64,000 nt of DNA from Aureococcus anophagefferens (lineage: Eukaryota > Sar > Pelagophyceae > Pelagomonadales > Pelagomonadaceae). This document shows, one piece after another, positions 27,572 through 35,839 of this stretch. The position numbers and the translations under genes were made by a program. The stretch's first letter is position 1. Each line of letters opens with the position of its first letter. The notes under the pieces are model-generated. The model was not told where the DNA came from. It did no database searches and saw only the letters and a list, made by a program, of their open reading frames with translations. The stretch spans positions 1,729,529-1,793,528 of the forward strand of contig NW_008705568.1 in NCBI RefSeq assembly GCF_000186865.1. The letters run 5' to 3'.

Positions 27572-28285
27572 CTAGGCGCGGAGCATCGCGCGGAGCTCGG
27601 CGACGGACCGCTCGTAGCTCGCGCCGTCGGGCTCGGCGATCCACGCGAGCGCGGCGCCGCGGACGACGTAGAGCCGGAGCGGCCACGGCGCGTAGGCGCG
27701 CTCGAAGGCCTCGTCGGTCGGGTCGTCGACGACGACGGGCGAGGCGATGCCGTAGTCGGCCGCGTAGCGGCGCGCGAGCGCGACGCGGTCCGCGAGCGTC
27801 CGCGGCTGGTCGACGACGACGGGCGCCGCCGCGAAGCGCGCGGACCGCAGGGGCCACTCGTCCGCGGCGTGCGCCTCGGCGACGTAGACGAACGTGAAGT
27901 CCGCGCCGGGGCACTCGCGCGCGAGCGCGTCGAGCTCGGGCCCGACGCGGCGGAACGGCGGTCACGACACGGAGCCCGCGACGACGACGAGCGGCTTGGC
28001 GGCGTCGCGGCCCGCGAGGAGCGACGTCTTCGAGCCGTCGAGGCGCCAGAGCGCGACGTCCGGCGCCGCGTCGCCGACGCGGAGGTCGCCGCGCCGCGCG
28101 CGGTTGTGGCGCACCCAGTGGCAGATCTCCGGGTGGCGGAGCGCCGCGCCGCGCAGCGCGTCGACGCGCGCGTCGACCGCCGCCTCGGAGCTGCCCGGCG
28201 CGAGCGACTCGCGCGCGACGCGGCGCTGCGCCGCGCGCGCGACCTCGATCCAGTCGCTCGCCGCGCTCCGCTCCGCCGCCTCCAT
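27572..28285 (-). CDS. Iodothyronine-deiodinase-like selenoprotein with in-frame TGA
   Basis: A thioredoxin-fold redox protein. The frame from ATG 28285 to TAG 27572 is interrupted by a TGA at 27962-27964 (residue 108 of 237). The context VVVAGSVS-(TGA)-PPFRRVGPEL matches the deiodinase active site, where selenocysteine precedes PPF. Upstream is LRVGDAAPDVALWRLDGSKT and downstream DFTFVYVAEAHAADEWPL and YGIASPVVVDDPTDEAFERA, the usual deiodinase-like strands. Coding continues in frame for 129 codons after the TGA, so it is read as Sec rather than stop. Open sequence also continues upstream of the chosen ATG (SEAELVALLRREDALRR) to another in-frame TGA at 28373, so the start is uncertain. Confidence 0.85.
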
Positions 28286-28372
28286 CGCCCGCTGCGTCTC
28301 CGGCGCGCGCCGCAGCGCGTCCTCGCGCCGGAGCAGGGCCACGAGCTCGGCCTCGCTCGGCGCGGCCGCCGC

Positions 28373-29980
28373 TCAGGCGCGGCGCGGCTTCTTCCGCGGC
28401 CGCGCCTCCGCGAGGAGGCAGCGGAGCCGCGCGATGTAGGCCGCGTCGTCCTCGCCGTCGCGCTGCTCGTCCTCGTCGTCGTCCGAGTCCGAGTCCGAGT
28501 CCAGTTCGACGACGCCGTCGCTGCTCGTGCGGAGCGCGGCGAGGCCCGCGGCGCGCGCGGCGATGCCTTTGAGGCTCTCGTAGCGCCAGGTGATCGTGTG
28601 CTCGCCCTTCCGCGACACGAGCGTGAAGGTCTTGGGCATGCCGCTCTGCGCGGACGACTCGTCGAACATGCCGCCGCGGAGGCGGAGCACGAGGCAAATC
28701 GTCGACTCGTTCTTGATGCAGTAGTCCGCGATCGTCCGACCATCTTCGAGCTGCTTACCCTCGTAGACCATGCGCTGCTGGTCCGGCGGGATGCCCTCAG
28801 CGACTTGGATCTTCTGCTTGACGTTGTCGATCGTGTCCGAGTAATCGATGTCGAGCGTAATGATCTTCTCCGTCAGCATCTTGACGTAGACGCGCAGGGG
28901 GCCGGACTCGCCGGGGCCCTGGCCGCAAATGCGGGGCACGAGGTGCAGCGTCGACTCGGGCGTGATGTAGTAGTTGGCGAGCGTCCATTCATCCTTGTCA
29001 AGGACCTTGCGATGCTTGCCTTTGTGGATCAAACGCTGCCATTGTGGATCAAAGGTCTCCGCGATCTTCTTCTTGACCGATCCGATCGTGTCGGAGAGGT
29101 CCAGGTCGAGCGTGATGGTCTTGCCCGCCAGCGTCGTGACGGAGACTCGCAGGCTGCCGGACTTGTCCGGGCCAGGCACCGCGGGCGCGACGTCGCCGGG
29201 GATGCGTTCGATCTTGGCGAACTCCCACTCCTTGTTGCACAGGGGGCAGACGGACCGCGTCTTGAGCCAGCGCTGGATGCAGTCGAGGTGGAAGACCTGC
29301 GCGGAGCGTTGGTGAGTCACGCGCGCGCGCGAGGGAAGGCGGAACGAAAGGCCCGGCGGACGCGCGTGGCCGCAGCAGCCGAAGGCGATCGACAGGCCGT
29401 TCTCGTTGATCGGCGACGGGTTCGCCTCGTACTCGAAGGACGGCTCGTTGAGCGAGTTCCGGCAGATGGCGCACTTGTCGGGCTTCCGGCCCTGCGACGA
29501 CGACGACGACGACGGCGCCGCGACCGAGGTCGTCGTTTTCTGCTGCTTGGCGGGCGGCGCAGACGGGGCCGGCGGCGGCGCGGCGGAGCTGCCGAGGGAG
29601 AAGGCGCGCTTGGGGCGCGCGGCCGCGCGCGCGATGACGTCGGACTCCAGGACGCCGTCGACGACGATGCACTTCTCCGTGAACCAGTGCACGCCGGCGT
29701 ACATCAACCGCTCCCCCAGGTTGGGGATGTCGTCGCGCTCGAGCGAACGCGCGTCCACGAGCTCGAAGAGCTTGCCGTCGTCGAAGTAGACGCGCGCGTC
29801 GTGGGCGAGCTCTTTTTTCTCGAGCACCCGCAGCGCGCACGTCGGCTGCGGGCGCAGCGTCGCGCAGGCGGCGAGCGAAAAAGCCGCCCGGGCCTTGTTC
29901 AAAAGCTCGTATCTTCTTATTCCGCCTTCGGGGATGTCGAACATGCGCGTGGCCGAGCCAAAAGTCAGGGTGCAGGCCAT
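28373..29980 (-). CDS. RING-H2 protein with two ubiquitin-like domains
   Basis: Probable E3 ubiquitin ligase with integral ubiquitin-like modules, 512 residues after removing the intron 29297-29365. A Zn-binding RING-H2 begins with [10 protein letters not shown] (near 166) and continues [13 protein letters not shown]...CPLC once the 69-nt intron is spliced. Two ubiquitin-like domains follow: [20 protein letters not shown] (about 255-330) and a second close to ubiquitin itself ([20 protein letters not shown], ending LVLRLRGG, about 335-410). The chain continues past GG with MFDESS, so it could be a processing site. The C-terminus is acidic then basic (RPRKKPRRA) and stops at TGA 28373-28375, in frame with the selenoprotein downstream. 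Confidence 0.8.
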   Translation of the reverse strand: MACTLTFGSATRMFDIPEGGIRRYELLNKARAAFSLAACATLRPQPTCALRVLEKKELAHDARVYFDDGKLFELVDARSLERDDIPNLGERLMYAGVHWFTEKCIVVDGVLESDVIARAAARPKRAFSLGSSAAPPPAPSAPPAKQQKTTTSVAAPSSSSSSQGRKPDKCAICRNSLNEPSFEYEANPSPINENGLSIAFGCCGHARPPGLSFRLPSRARVTHQRSAQVFHLDCIQRWLKTRSVCPLCNKEWEFAKIERIPGDVAPAVPGPDKSGSLRVSVTTLAGKTITLDLDLSDTIGSVKKKIAETFDPQWQRLIHKGKHRKVLDKDEWTLANYYITPESTLHLVPRICGQGPGESGPLRVYVKMLTEKIITLDIDYSDTIDNVKQKIQVAEGIPPDQQRMVYEGKQLEDGRTIADYCIKNESTICLVLRLRGGMFDESSAQSGMPKTFTLVSRKGEHTITWRYESLKGIAARAAGLAALRTSSDGVVELDSDSDSDDDEDEQRDGEDDAAYIARLRCLLAEARPRKKPRRA

Positions 29981-30204
29981 GGTCGTTTCGGCAGGAGTAG
30001 AGGTGAGCGTGACGATGGATTTGTTGCGTTCGGAGCGCGCAGTGTGGGCAGAAGATGGTCGAGAAGGGCGGAGCGACGGACCAGATCGGTCTCGTTCGCG
30101 AGGGATGCGAGGGGCAACATTGACCATTCTCATAAGATTGACCTTGTTGCGGCCGCCGATGGCATCCGCTTGAAAGCTCGTCGCTCACCGAGACGCGAGA
30201 CGCG

Positions 30205-31206
30205 ATGTACGGCCGCGTCCCGGCCTTCGAGATCGGCCACGACGAGGACACGCCCCGGAGCCACCGGCGCGCGGGCTACAGCCCGGCGCGCGTCGCGGCG
30301 CGCCTCCAGAACATCGTCCAGAGCCAGGGCCTGGGCCTGCTCCTGGGCATCTTCGGCGTCTTCTTCGTCTTCGTCTTCGTGCCCGTCTTCGTCGTCGACG
30401 ACCTGCTCTACGTGCGGACGGTCGCGCCGGAGTACGACCGCAAGAGCCGGAAGCGGCCCAGCGCGGCGGCCGTCCTGGCGCGCCACGAGCGGTCCTTCGA
30501 ATCGCGGCACCCGCTCCGGAGCCACAACCGCAGCGGCCTCGCCGCGCACCTCGACGCGCTGCGCAACGCGACGGGCGACCGGCCGGGGGCCTACGCGCTG
30601 CGCGGCTACCCGGACTCGCGCGGCGCGGCGCCGGAGGCGGCCCCGCCGCCCGTCGACGACGACCGGAAATCCGTCGTCGCCGACGACGAGCCGCCGCCGC
30701 ACGTCGACGACGGCGTCGCCCCGCCGCCGGAGCCCATCGACGGCGGCGTCCCGCGCGACGCCGCGCCGTCGCCGGCGGACGCCGAGGAGCCGTCGCCGGC
30801 GGTCGACGACGGCGTCCACCGCGACGTCGAGGACTTCGAGGACGTCGCGCGCGCCGCCGACCGGGCCGAGCGGGACGCCGCGGAGGACGAGCCGCAGATG
30901 ACGCTCGACGAGCCCGCGGCGCCCGCCGACGAGCCCGCGGCGCCCGCCGACGAGCCCGCTGCCGCGGCGCCGCCCGCCGAGCAGGACCCCGCGGACGACC
31001 CGCAGATGACGCTCGACGAGCCCGCGGCCGCCGACGAGGCGCCGGTCGCGGCGCCCGCCGACGACGCCGACGCCCAGCTCGACGTCGACCAGACGATGAC
31101 GCTCGACGAGCCCGCGGCGGCCCCGGAGGACCCCGCCGCCGACGAGGGCGACGCCGTCGTCGTCGACGTCGAGAGCGCGCCGAGCGACGCCGCGGACCCG
31201 AACTAA
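30205..31206 (+). CDS. Single-pass membrane protein with acidic repeats
   Basis: A 333-residue protein. A basic N-terminus (about 55 residues) precedes one strong transmembrane helix (GLLLGIFGVFFVFVFVPVFV). The rest is disordered and Asp/Glu/Pro/Ala-rich, with repeated QMTLDEPAA and PADEPAA units (three QMTLDEPAA-like copies) and several DGV segments. I recognise no enzyme domain. It is divergent from the RING/ubiquitin-like gene (224 bp between starts) and converges on the EFL1-like gene. Confidence 0.65.
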   Translation: MYGRVPAFEIGHDEDTPRSHRRAGYSPARVAARLQNIVQSQGLGLLLGIFGVFFVFVFVPVFVVDDLLYVRTVAPEYDRKSRKRPSAAAVLARHERSFESRHPLRSHNRSGLAAHLDALRNATGDRPGAYALRGYPDSRGAAPEAAPPPVDDDRKSVVADDEPPPHVDDGVAPPPEPIDGGVPRDAAPSPADAEEPSPAVDDGVHRDVEDFEDVARAADRAERDAAEDEPQMTLDEPAAPADEPAAPADEPAAAAPPAEQDPADDPQMTLDEPAAADEAPVAAPADDADAQLDVDQTMTLDEPAAAPEDPAADEGDAVVVDVESAPSDAADPN

Positions 31207-31350
31207 AGCCCACTGTGAGTCACGGAACCTAGCCCGAGGGCGGGATGCGACACGACGCCGGCCCCGGCCGGCGGCCGGCGCGCGGCGCCGGCACGAGCGC
31301 CATCCCTGGCCTGGGCGTTGCTGTTCAGCGTGAAGGCCGAGCGCGGCCAC

Positions 31351-34002
31351 TCACCCCTTAATGCGCGCGTTGCTCTTCTGGGCCTCGGCGCTCTTGTCGA
31401 GCGTGAGCGCGTCGCCCGCGAGGCCCTTGCGGCTCCGGACCGCGGCGATGGCCTGCCGCGCGGCGTTCGCGGCCGCGAAGACGCGGTCGTCGACGTCGCC
31501 GTGCTCCTCGCGCTCGTCCTCCGTCGTCGGCGTCCAGAACGGGTCCACGTCCATGACCGCGAAGCCGTCGAAGGCCATCTGCGGCGCCGTGCCGTGGCCC
31601 GACGTCCACTGGAGCAGGTCCGCGCCGAAACCGAGCGCCGCGCCCGCGGGCAGCGACGCGCGCACGACGAAGAGGTCCGTGCCCTCGAGCAGCGTCTCCT
31701 CGAGGACCCTGCCCCGCCGCTTGCTGAGCAGGCCGAACATCTTGCCGAGCGCGTCCTTGCCGCAGTGGAGCTCGCAGGCGCAGAGCGGCTCGACGACGCG
31801 CGGCTCCGCCGTCAAAAACGCGACGCGGCACGCGCGGCGGCACGCCGCGGCGAGGTCTACCGCGTCCGCGCCGTTGACCGACGCCGCGTCGCGGACCTCG
31901 AGCACGAACAAGACGCCGTGGAGCGGCTCCTCGGCCAGGGGCCCCGCGAGCGCGGCGTCGGCGAAGCCCTGCGCGAGCGCCGCGACCGCGGCCGCGTCCA
32001 GCGCGTCCGCGGCGCCGGGCGCCGCCGCGAGCGCGTTGCCGCGCGCCGCGCGCGGGCCCCGGGCGAGGACGCGGCGGCCGCCGACGTCGAGGGGCGCCGC
32101 GTCGTCGAGGAGCGCGTCCGCGCCGGCGAGCGAGCCGCAGGACACCGCGAAGCCCAAAGCGTCGTCCGCGAACGTGCCCCGCGCGCCCCCGCGGCCCGAG
32201 GGCCAGTCGTCCGCGAACGTCTTCCCCTCCCACGCGGCGAAGCCGTCCTCGTCGCGCCAGGGCGGCGGCCGCTTGCAGGGCGCGCCCGACGGTTCCGCCA
32301 GACCCTCGCGGAAGCCGACGATGGGCTCCGAGACGTCGAGCGCGATGGCCTCGTCGCCGCCGCAGTAGGCCCTCAGATCGCGCAGCGCCTGGTCGAGGTG
32401 GAGCTCGCCGACGCACCCGACGACCTTCTCGCCGTCGTTCCGAAACTCCACCGTCGCCGCGGCGTCGAGGGCCTGGAGCAGCCGCAGGCCCCGGTCCAGG
32501 CGCGCACTCTCGGCCCTCTTCTGGGCCGCGACGGCCACGCGCACGAGCGGCAGCGCCGTCGCGCCCGCGGGCGCCGCGAGCGCCCCGTCCAAGCTCGGGT
32601 CCGCGAGCGTCGCGCGCTTCAGCTCCCCCAGCGCCGCGGCGACGCCGGGGCCCAGGCACGCGACGCAGCCGGCGCGCGCCTCGTCGATCGGGACCAGCTC
32701 GCCGCCCATCATCGCGGACACGGCGTCGACGACGACGGCCGCGCCGCTCTCGCCGACGCGCAGCGCCGCGCCCGCGCGCAGCGTGCCGCTGAGCACGCGC
32801 ACGGCGCAGGCGACGGCGTCGCTGCCCGGGCGGCTGAAGTTCTTCGCCACGTACGCGAGCGGGAGGCCGTCCGCGTCGCACGCGCGCACGAGCGCCGCGA
32901 GCGGCGACGCCGAGTCGGGAAGGAGCGCCGCGGTCCGCAGGCCGAGGGCCGCCTCCGGCGGCGGCACGCGCTCGACGACGGCCTTGCAGAGCGCGTCCGT
33001 CGCGGGGAACTTGCGTCGCAGGCACGCGCGCGCGTCGTCGGCGACGGACCGCTTCTTCCGCGACGGCTTCTCGTCGGGCTCGAACCAGGGCCCCAGGTCG
33101 TCGAGGGCCGTCCCCGTCAGGAGCTGGAACAGGGGCGCGAGCACGAGCGTCGGGAAGATGGCGTCGTCGGGGTACGACGGGTCCCGGAGCCGCTTGACCT
33201 TGTCGCCGTCGAGCGCGAAGTCCCCGAACAACACCGTGGCGAGCGCCTTCGGCGTCGTCTTCGCGGGGAAGCGGGGCAACAGCACCTTGGCCACCTGGAG
33301 CGCCGTGAAGCCCCAGCCGTCGAGCGCGGACGCGAAGACGACGTTGCCCTTCTCCGCCGCGAAGGCGGCCCTGGCGGCGAAGGCGTCGTCGCAGCCGTGC
33401 AAGCGCAAAGCCTCGTGGAGCGCCGCGTTCGCGTTCTCGAGCACGCGCCGCAGCCGCAAAAAGGCCTCCATGGGCGAGTCCGCCGTCTCCACGGCGAGGC
33501 GGTCGAGCTTGTTGAGCACCAGGATCGGTGCCAGCCGCTCCGCGCACGCGGCCCGCAACGCGAAGCGCGTCTGCACGCGCACGCCCTCGACGACGTCGAC
33601 GACGATGACCGCGCCGTCGCTCAGGCGCGTCGCCGCGCAGGCGTCGTGGCTGAAGTCGATGTGGCCGGGCGAGTCGACGAGCGTGATCGCGTAGTCCCGG
33701 TCGCCCTTGTCCCCGGTCTCCCAGGCCTGCGGCGGCGGGCCGACGCGCCGGTGCAGGATCGTGATGGCCGACGCGCGCATGGTGATGCCGCGCTCCTGCT
33801 CGTCGACCGTGTCGTCGAGGTAGCGCAGCGTGCCGGCGAGGCGCGCGGGGATGTGGCCGTTCTCCGCCAACAGCCAGTCGACGAGGCTCGACTTGCCGTG
33901 GTCCACGTGGCCCAGCACGCAGATCGCGCGGCTCCGCCGCGGCTGCCGCCACAGCGCGACGAGCTCGGCGCCGCTCGGGGGGCGCTTCTTGGTCGAGCTC
34001 AT
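31351..34002 (-). CDS. EFL1: EFL1/Ria1-type ribosome-assembly GTPase
   Basis: EF-2-like GTPase that releases eIF6 from pre-60S subunits together with SBDS. 883 residues from ATG 34002. G motifs: GHVDHGKSS (near 28), DEQERGITM, VDSPGHIDFS and NKLD. Later EF-2-like domains are visible (VGELHLDQALRDLRAY, LLQWTSGHGTAPQMAFDGFA). The end VRSRKGL...LTLDKSAEAQKSNA is typical of EFL1 rather than EF-2, which lacks this tail. It is shorter than animal and yeast EFL1 (about 1,100 residues), probably through smaller insertions. No introns are seen. Confidence 0.85.
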   Translation of the reverse strand: MSSTKKRPPSGAELVALWRQPRRSRAICVLGHVDHGKSSLVDWLLAENGHIPARLAGTLRYLDDTVDEQERGITMRASAITILHRRVGPPPQAWETGDKGDRDYAITLVDSPGHIDFSHDACAATRLSDGAVIVVDVVEGVRVQTRFALRAACAERLAPILVLNKLDRLAVETADSPMEAFLRLRRVLENANAALHEALRLHGCDDAFAARAAFAAEKGNVVFASALDGWGFTALQVAKVLLPRFPAKTTPKALATVLFGDFALDGDKVKRLRDPSYPDDAIFPTLVLAPLFQLLTGTALDDLGPWFEPDEKPSRKKRSVADDARACLRRKFPATDALCKAVVERVPPPEAALGLRTAALLPDSASPLAALVRACDADGLPLAYVAKNFSRPGSDAVACAVRVLSGTLRAGAALRVGESGAAVVVDAVSAMMGGELVPIDEARAGCVACLGPGVAAALGELKRATLADPSLDGALAAPAGATALPLVRVAVAAQKRAESARLDRGLRLLQALDAAATVEFRNDGEKVVGCVGELHLDQALRDLRAYCGGDEAIALDVSEPIVGFREGLAEPSGAPCKRPPPWRDEDGFAAWEGKTFADDWPSGRGGARGTFADDALGFAVSCGSLAGADALLDDAAPLDVGGRRVLARGPRAARGNALAAAPGAADALDAAAVAALAQGFADAALAGPLAEEPLHGVLFVLEVRDAASVNGADAVDLAAACRRACRVAFLTAEPRVVEPLCACELHCGKDALGKMFGLLSKRRGRVLEETLLEGTDLFVVRASLPAGAALGFGADLLQWTSGHGTAPQMAFDGFAVMDVDPFWTPTTEDEREEHGDVDDRVFAAANAARQAIAAVRSRKGLAGDALTLDKSAEAQKSNARIKG

Positions 34003-34139
34003 TGCCGCAGCCTTGGACGCTGAGTTGTTTACGGCACTTGTGCCGCGCCCATTGCGCCGCTCGCCGAGTGCATGGAGGAGGGGAATAGCAACCACTGCGG
34101 CGGCGATCCGTTGAGCTTTGGTTTACTCTCGGCTCGCTG

Positions 34140-34860
34140 TACTGGAGTAACCTAGCATGAACAAGCACCACAAATGGAAAAATGAAGCCGGACGACTTTG
34201 GACGCGCTTTTAGGCGCGATCGAAAGCTTAGAGCACGAACTACAACACCCTTGTGATGCCTAGCTCGGCCGAGTACGGCGACCTCGAGAACCCTGAAATT
34301 CGACTTTTTTTCCAGATAAAAATCGCTGGCAGCGCGTTCGCACATTAGAGAGAAACTTAGGCATCACCAGGGGAAGATTCTCAGCCCCGCTGGGCTGGAG
34401 GAGCGTCCTTAAAGCGTATCCAAGGTCGTCCGCGTTATTTTTCTAAATAACATTTAGTTTGCTTGAACTTCAATGTGACTTCAACATAAAAGGCAACTTG
34501 GGATATCGCAGATTGTTGCCTACGGTCTTCCTGACATCAGGAACGAAAACACAACGTCGGATATGTACACAGACGTACGGGGCTCGGCGTTCTCCGTCGG
34601 GATCGTGGAGTTCGTAATTTCGCCCCAGCCATCCGTCGACAGTGGCCGGGGCTCAGCGGCCCGGGGGGGCTCAGCGTACGGCATGGGCACGTGGGGCTGT
34701 GTTCAGCCACGAAAACCGAACCAATCGGAGAGCTTGGAAGTTCTACCAGCGGAGGGGCTCCAGAGGACTCAGAAAATGCAAAATTGGCCGCCCCGCTACC
34801 GCCCTGGGGGGAGGTAAAAATCCCCGACACCAAGTCGGTTTATGCTAGGTTACTCTAGTA
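34140..34860. repeat. Inverted repeat pair, about 700 bp apart
   Basis: TACTGGAGTAACCTAGCAT at 34140-34158 and ATGCTAGGTTACTCTAGTA at 34842-34860 are reverse complements with one mismatch in 19, and similarity extends a few bases inwards. Outside them, the sequence TCGGCTCGCTGTA occurs on the same strand at both ends (about 34129 and 34879). This suggests a transposon-like unit, but no clear target duplication is seen. Confidence 0.6.
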
Positions 34861-35639
34861 TGTGTTTGGTTCCGCTCATCGGCTCGCTGTATGTATTTGG
34901 TTCCGCTGATTTCGGGCCGAGAAGTGCCGAGACGGCATGGACGCATTAAATTTAGTCGAGCGCGCCTACCACCGCGCGCGCCCCCCCGCGTGCAAGATCG
35001 CTGGGACTGCGCATAGCGCACACATCGGGGCTGCCATCCGCGAAGGAGCGGCAGCGTTTGGATTGCGACTCGCTGAGAACACAAGCGGCTTCGGGCGACC
35101 GATTTGACGGACGCGACGCCCCTCCCCCGGCCCGTGAGCGGCCCGGGCAGCCCCGCGCAGCAGCAGGGATCGTCCGCTGTCGACCCGAGAGCGCCCTGCC
35201 ACAAGGGTTGGCCCCGCGGACCCGAGGAAGTCGATCTGACGTGTTCGCGCTGAAACCGCGTCGCGCGCGCCCGCACGCCCGCGCGCGCGGTGTCGCACGT
35301 CGTTCGAGCCAAGTCAGCAACTGAGCAGTCCGAGGGTATCAGACATGTACCCCGAGCCTCCGATCCAGCCAGCACGCTGCCCAGAGCCCAAAATGGGCTG
35401 CTTTTCGGCTCGCAGAGCATGCCGAAATGCTCGAACTTCGCGCAGCGATTCCGGATGACGGTCAGGGTGTCCATGGTCACGGAGCACAGTTCCGAGCACA
35501 CCAGAGGCACGTCTGCCGCGATCCGCAGCCCGTGACCATGGACAGCCGGCCGCGCGCGCGCCGGCAAATGCCAAAGAGAGGCTCTCCCTGCTTCTCCCCT
35601 CATAGTGCATGGTGAAGCCTATTGAAGCTCGTGGTGCCC

Positions 35640-35835
35640 CGGTGAGGGCAGTTTACGACGTGCAAACGATAGACTCCCGCGCCCTTCAGCCTCGCGCAGT
35701 GTACGACGTGCCAACGATCGAGGCCCGCGCGCCGGGCAGCCTCGCGCAGCGTACGACGTGCCAACGATAGAGGCCGGCGCCGGGCAGCCGCGCGCAGTGT
35801 ACAACCGATCGAGGCCGCAGCGGGCAGCCTTCTTG
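35640..35835. repeat. Tandem repeat of about 49 bp, four diverging copies
   Basis: Each unit contains a variant of TACGACGTGCCAACGATCGA followed by a GC-rich part ending in GGCAGCCTCGCGCA. Copies begin near 35648, 35698, 35748 and 35797. The array ends a few bases before the ATG of the giant LRR gene, so it forms its 5' leader or core promoter. Confidence 0.8.
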
Positions 35836-35839
35836 CGCC

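Larger units (their letters stand above)
34003..35839. other. Gene-free stretch of 1.8 kb
   Basis: The longest region without a supportable gene. From 34100 to about 34560 it is clearly less GC-rich than the genes. It carries an inverted repeat pair around 34140 and 34842, a 15-bp inverted repeat at 35468 and 35530, and tandem repeats at 35640-35835 just before the next start codon. Open frames exist but none looks coding. A decayed or non-autonomous element, or a regulatory region, is possible. Confidence 0.5.

Noticed and set aside
34537..35615. Several frames of 60-250 codons in the gene-free stretch
   Set aside because: No consistent codon bias, no family resemblance, and overlapping frames on both strands.
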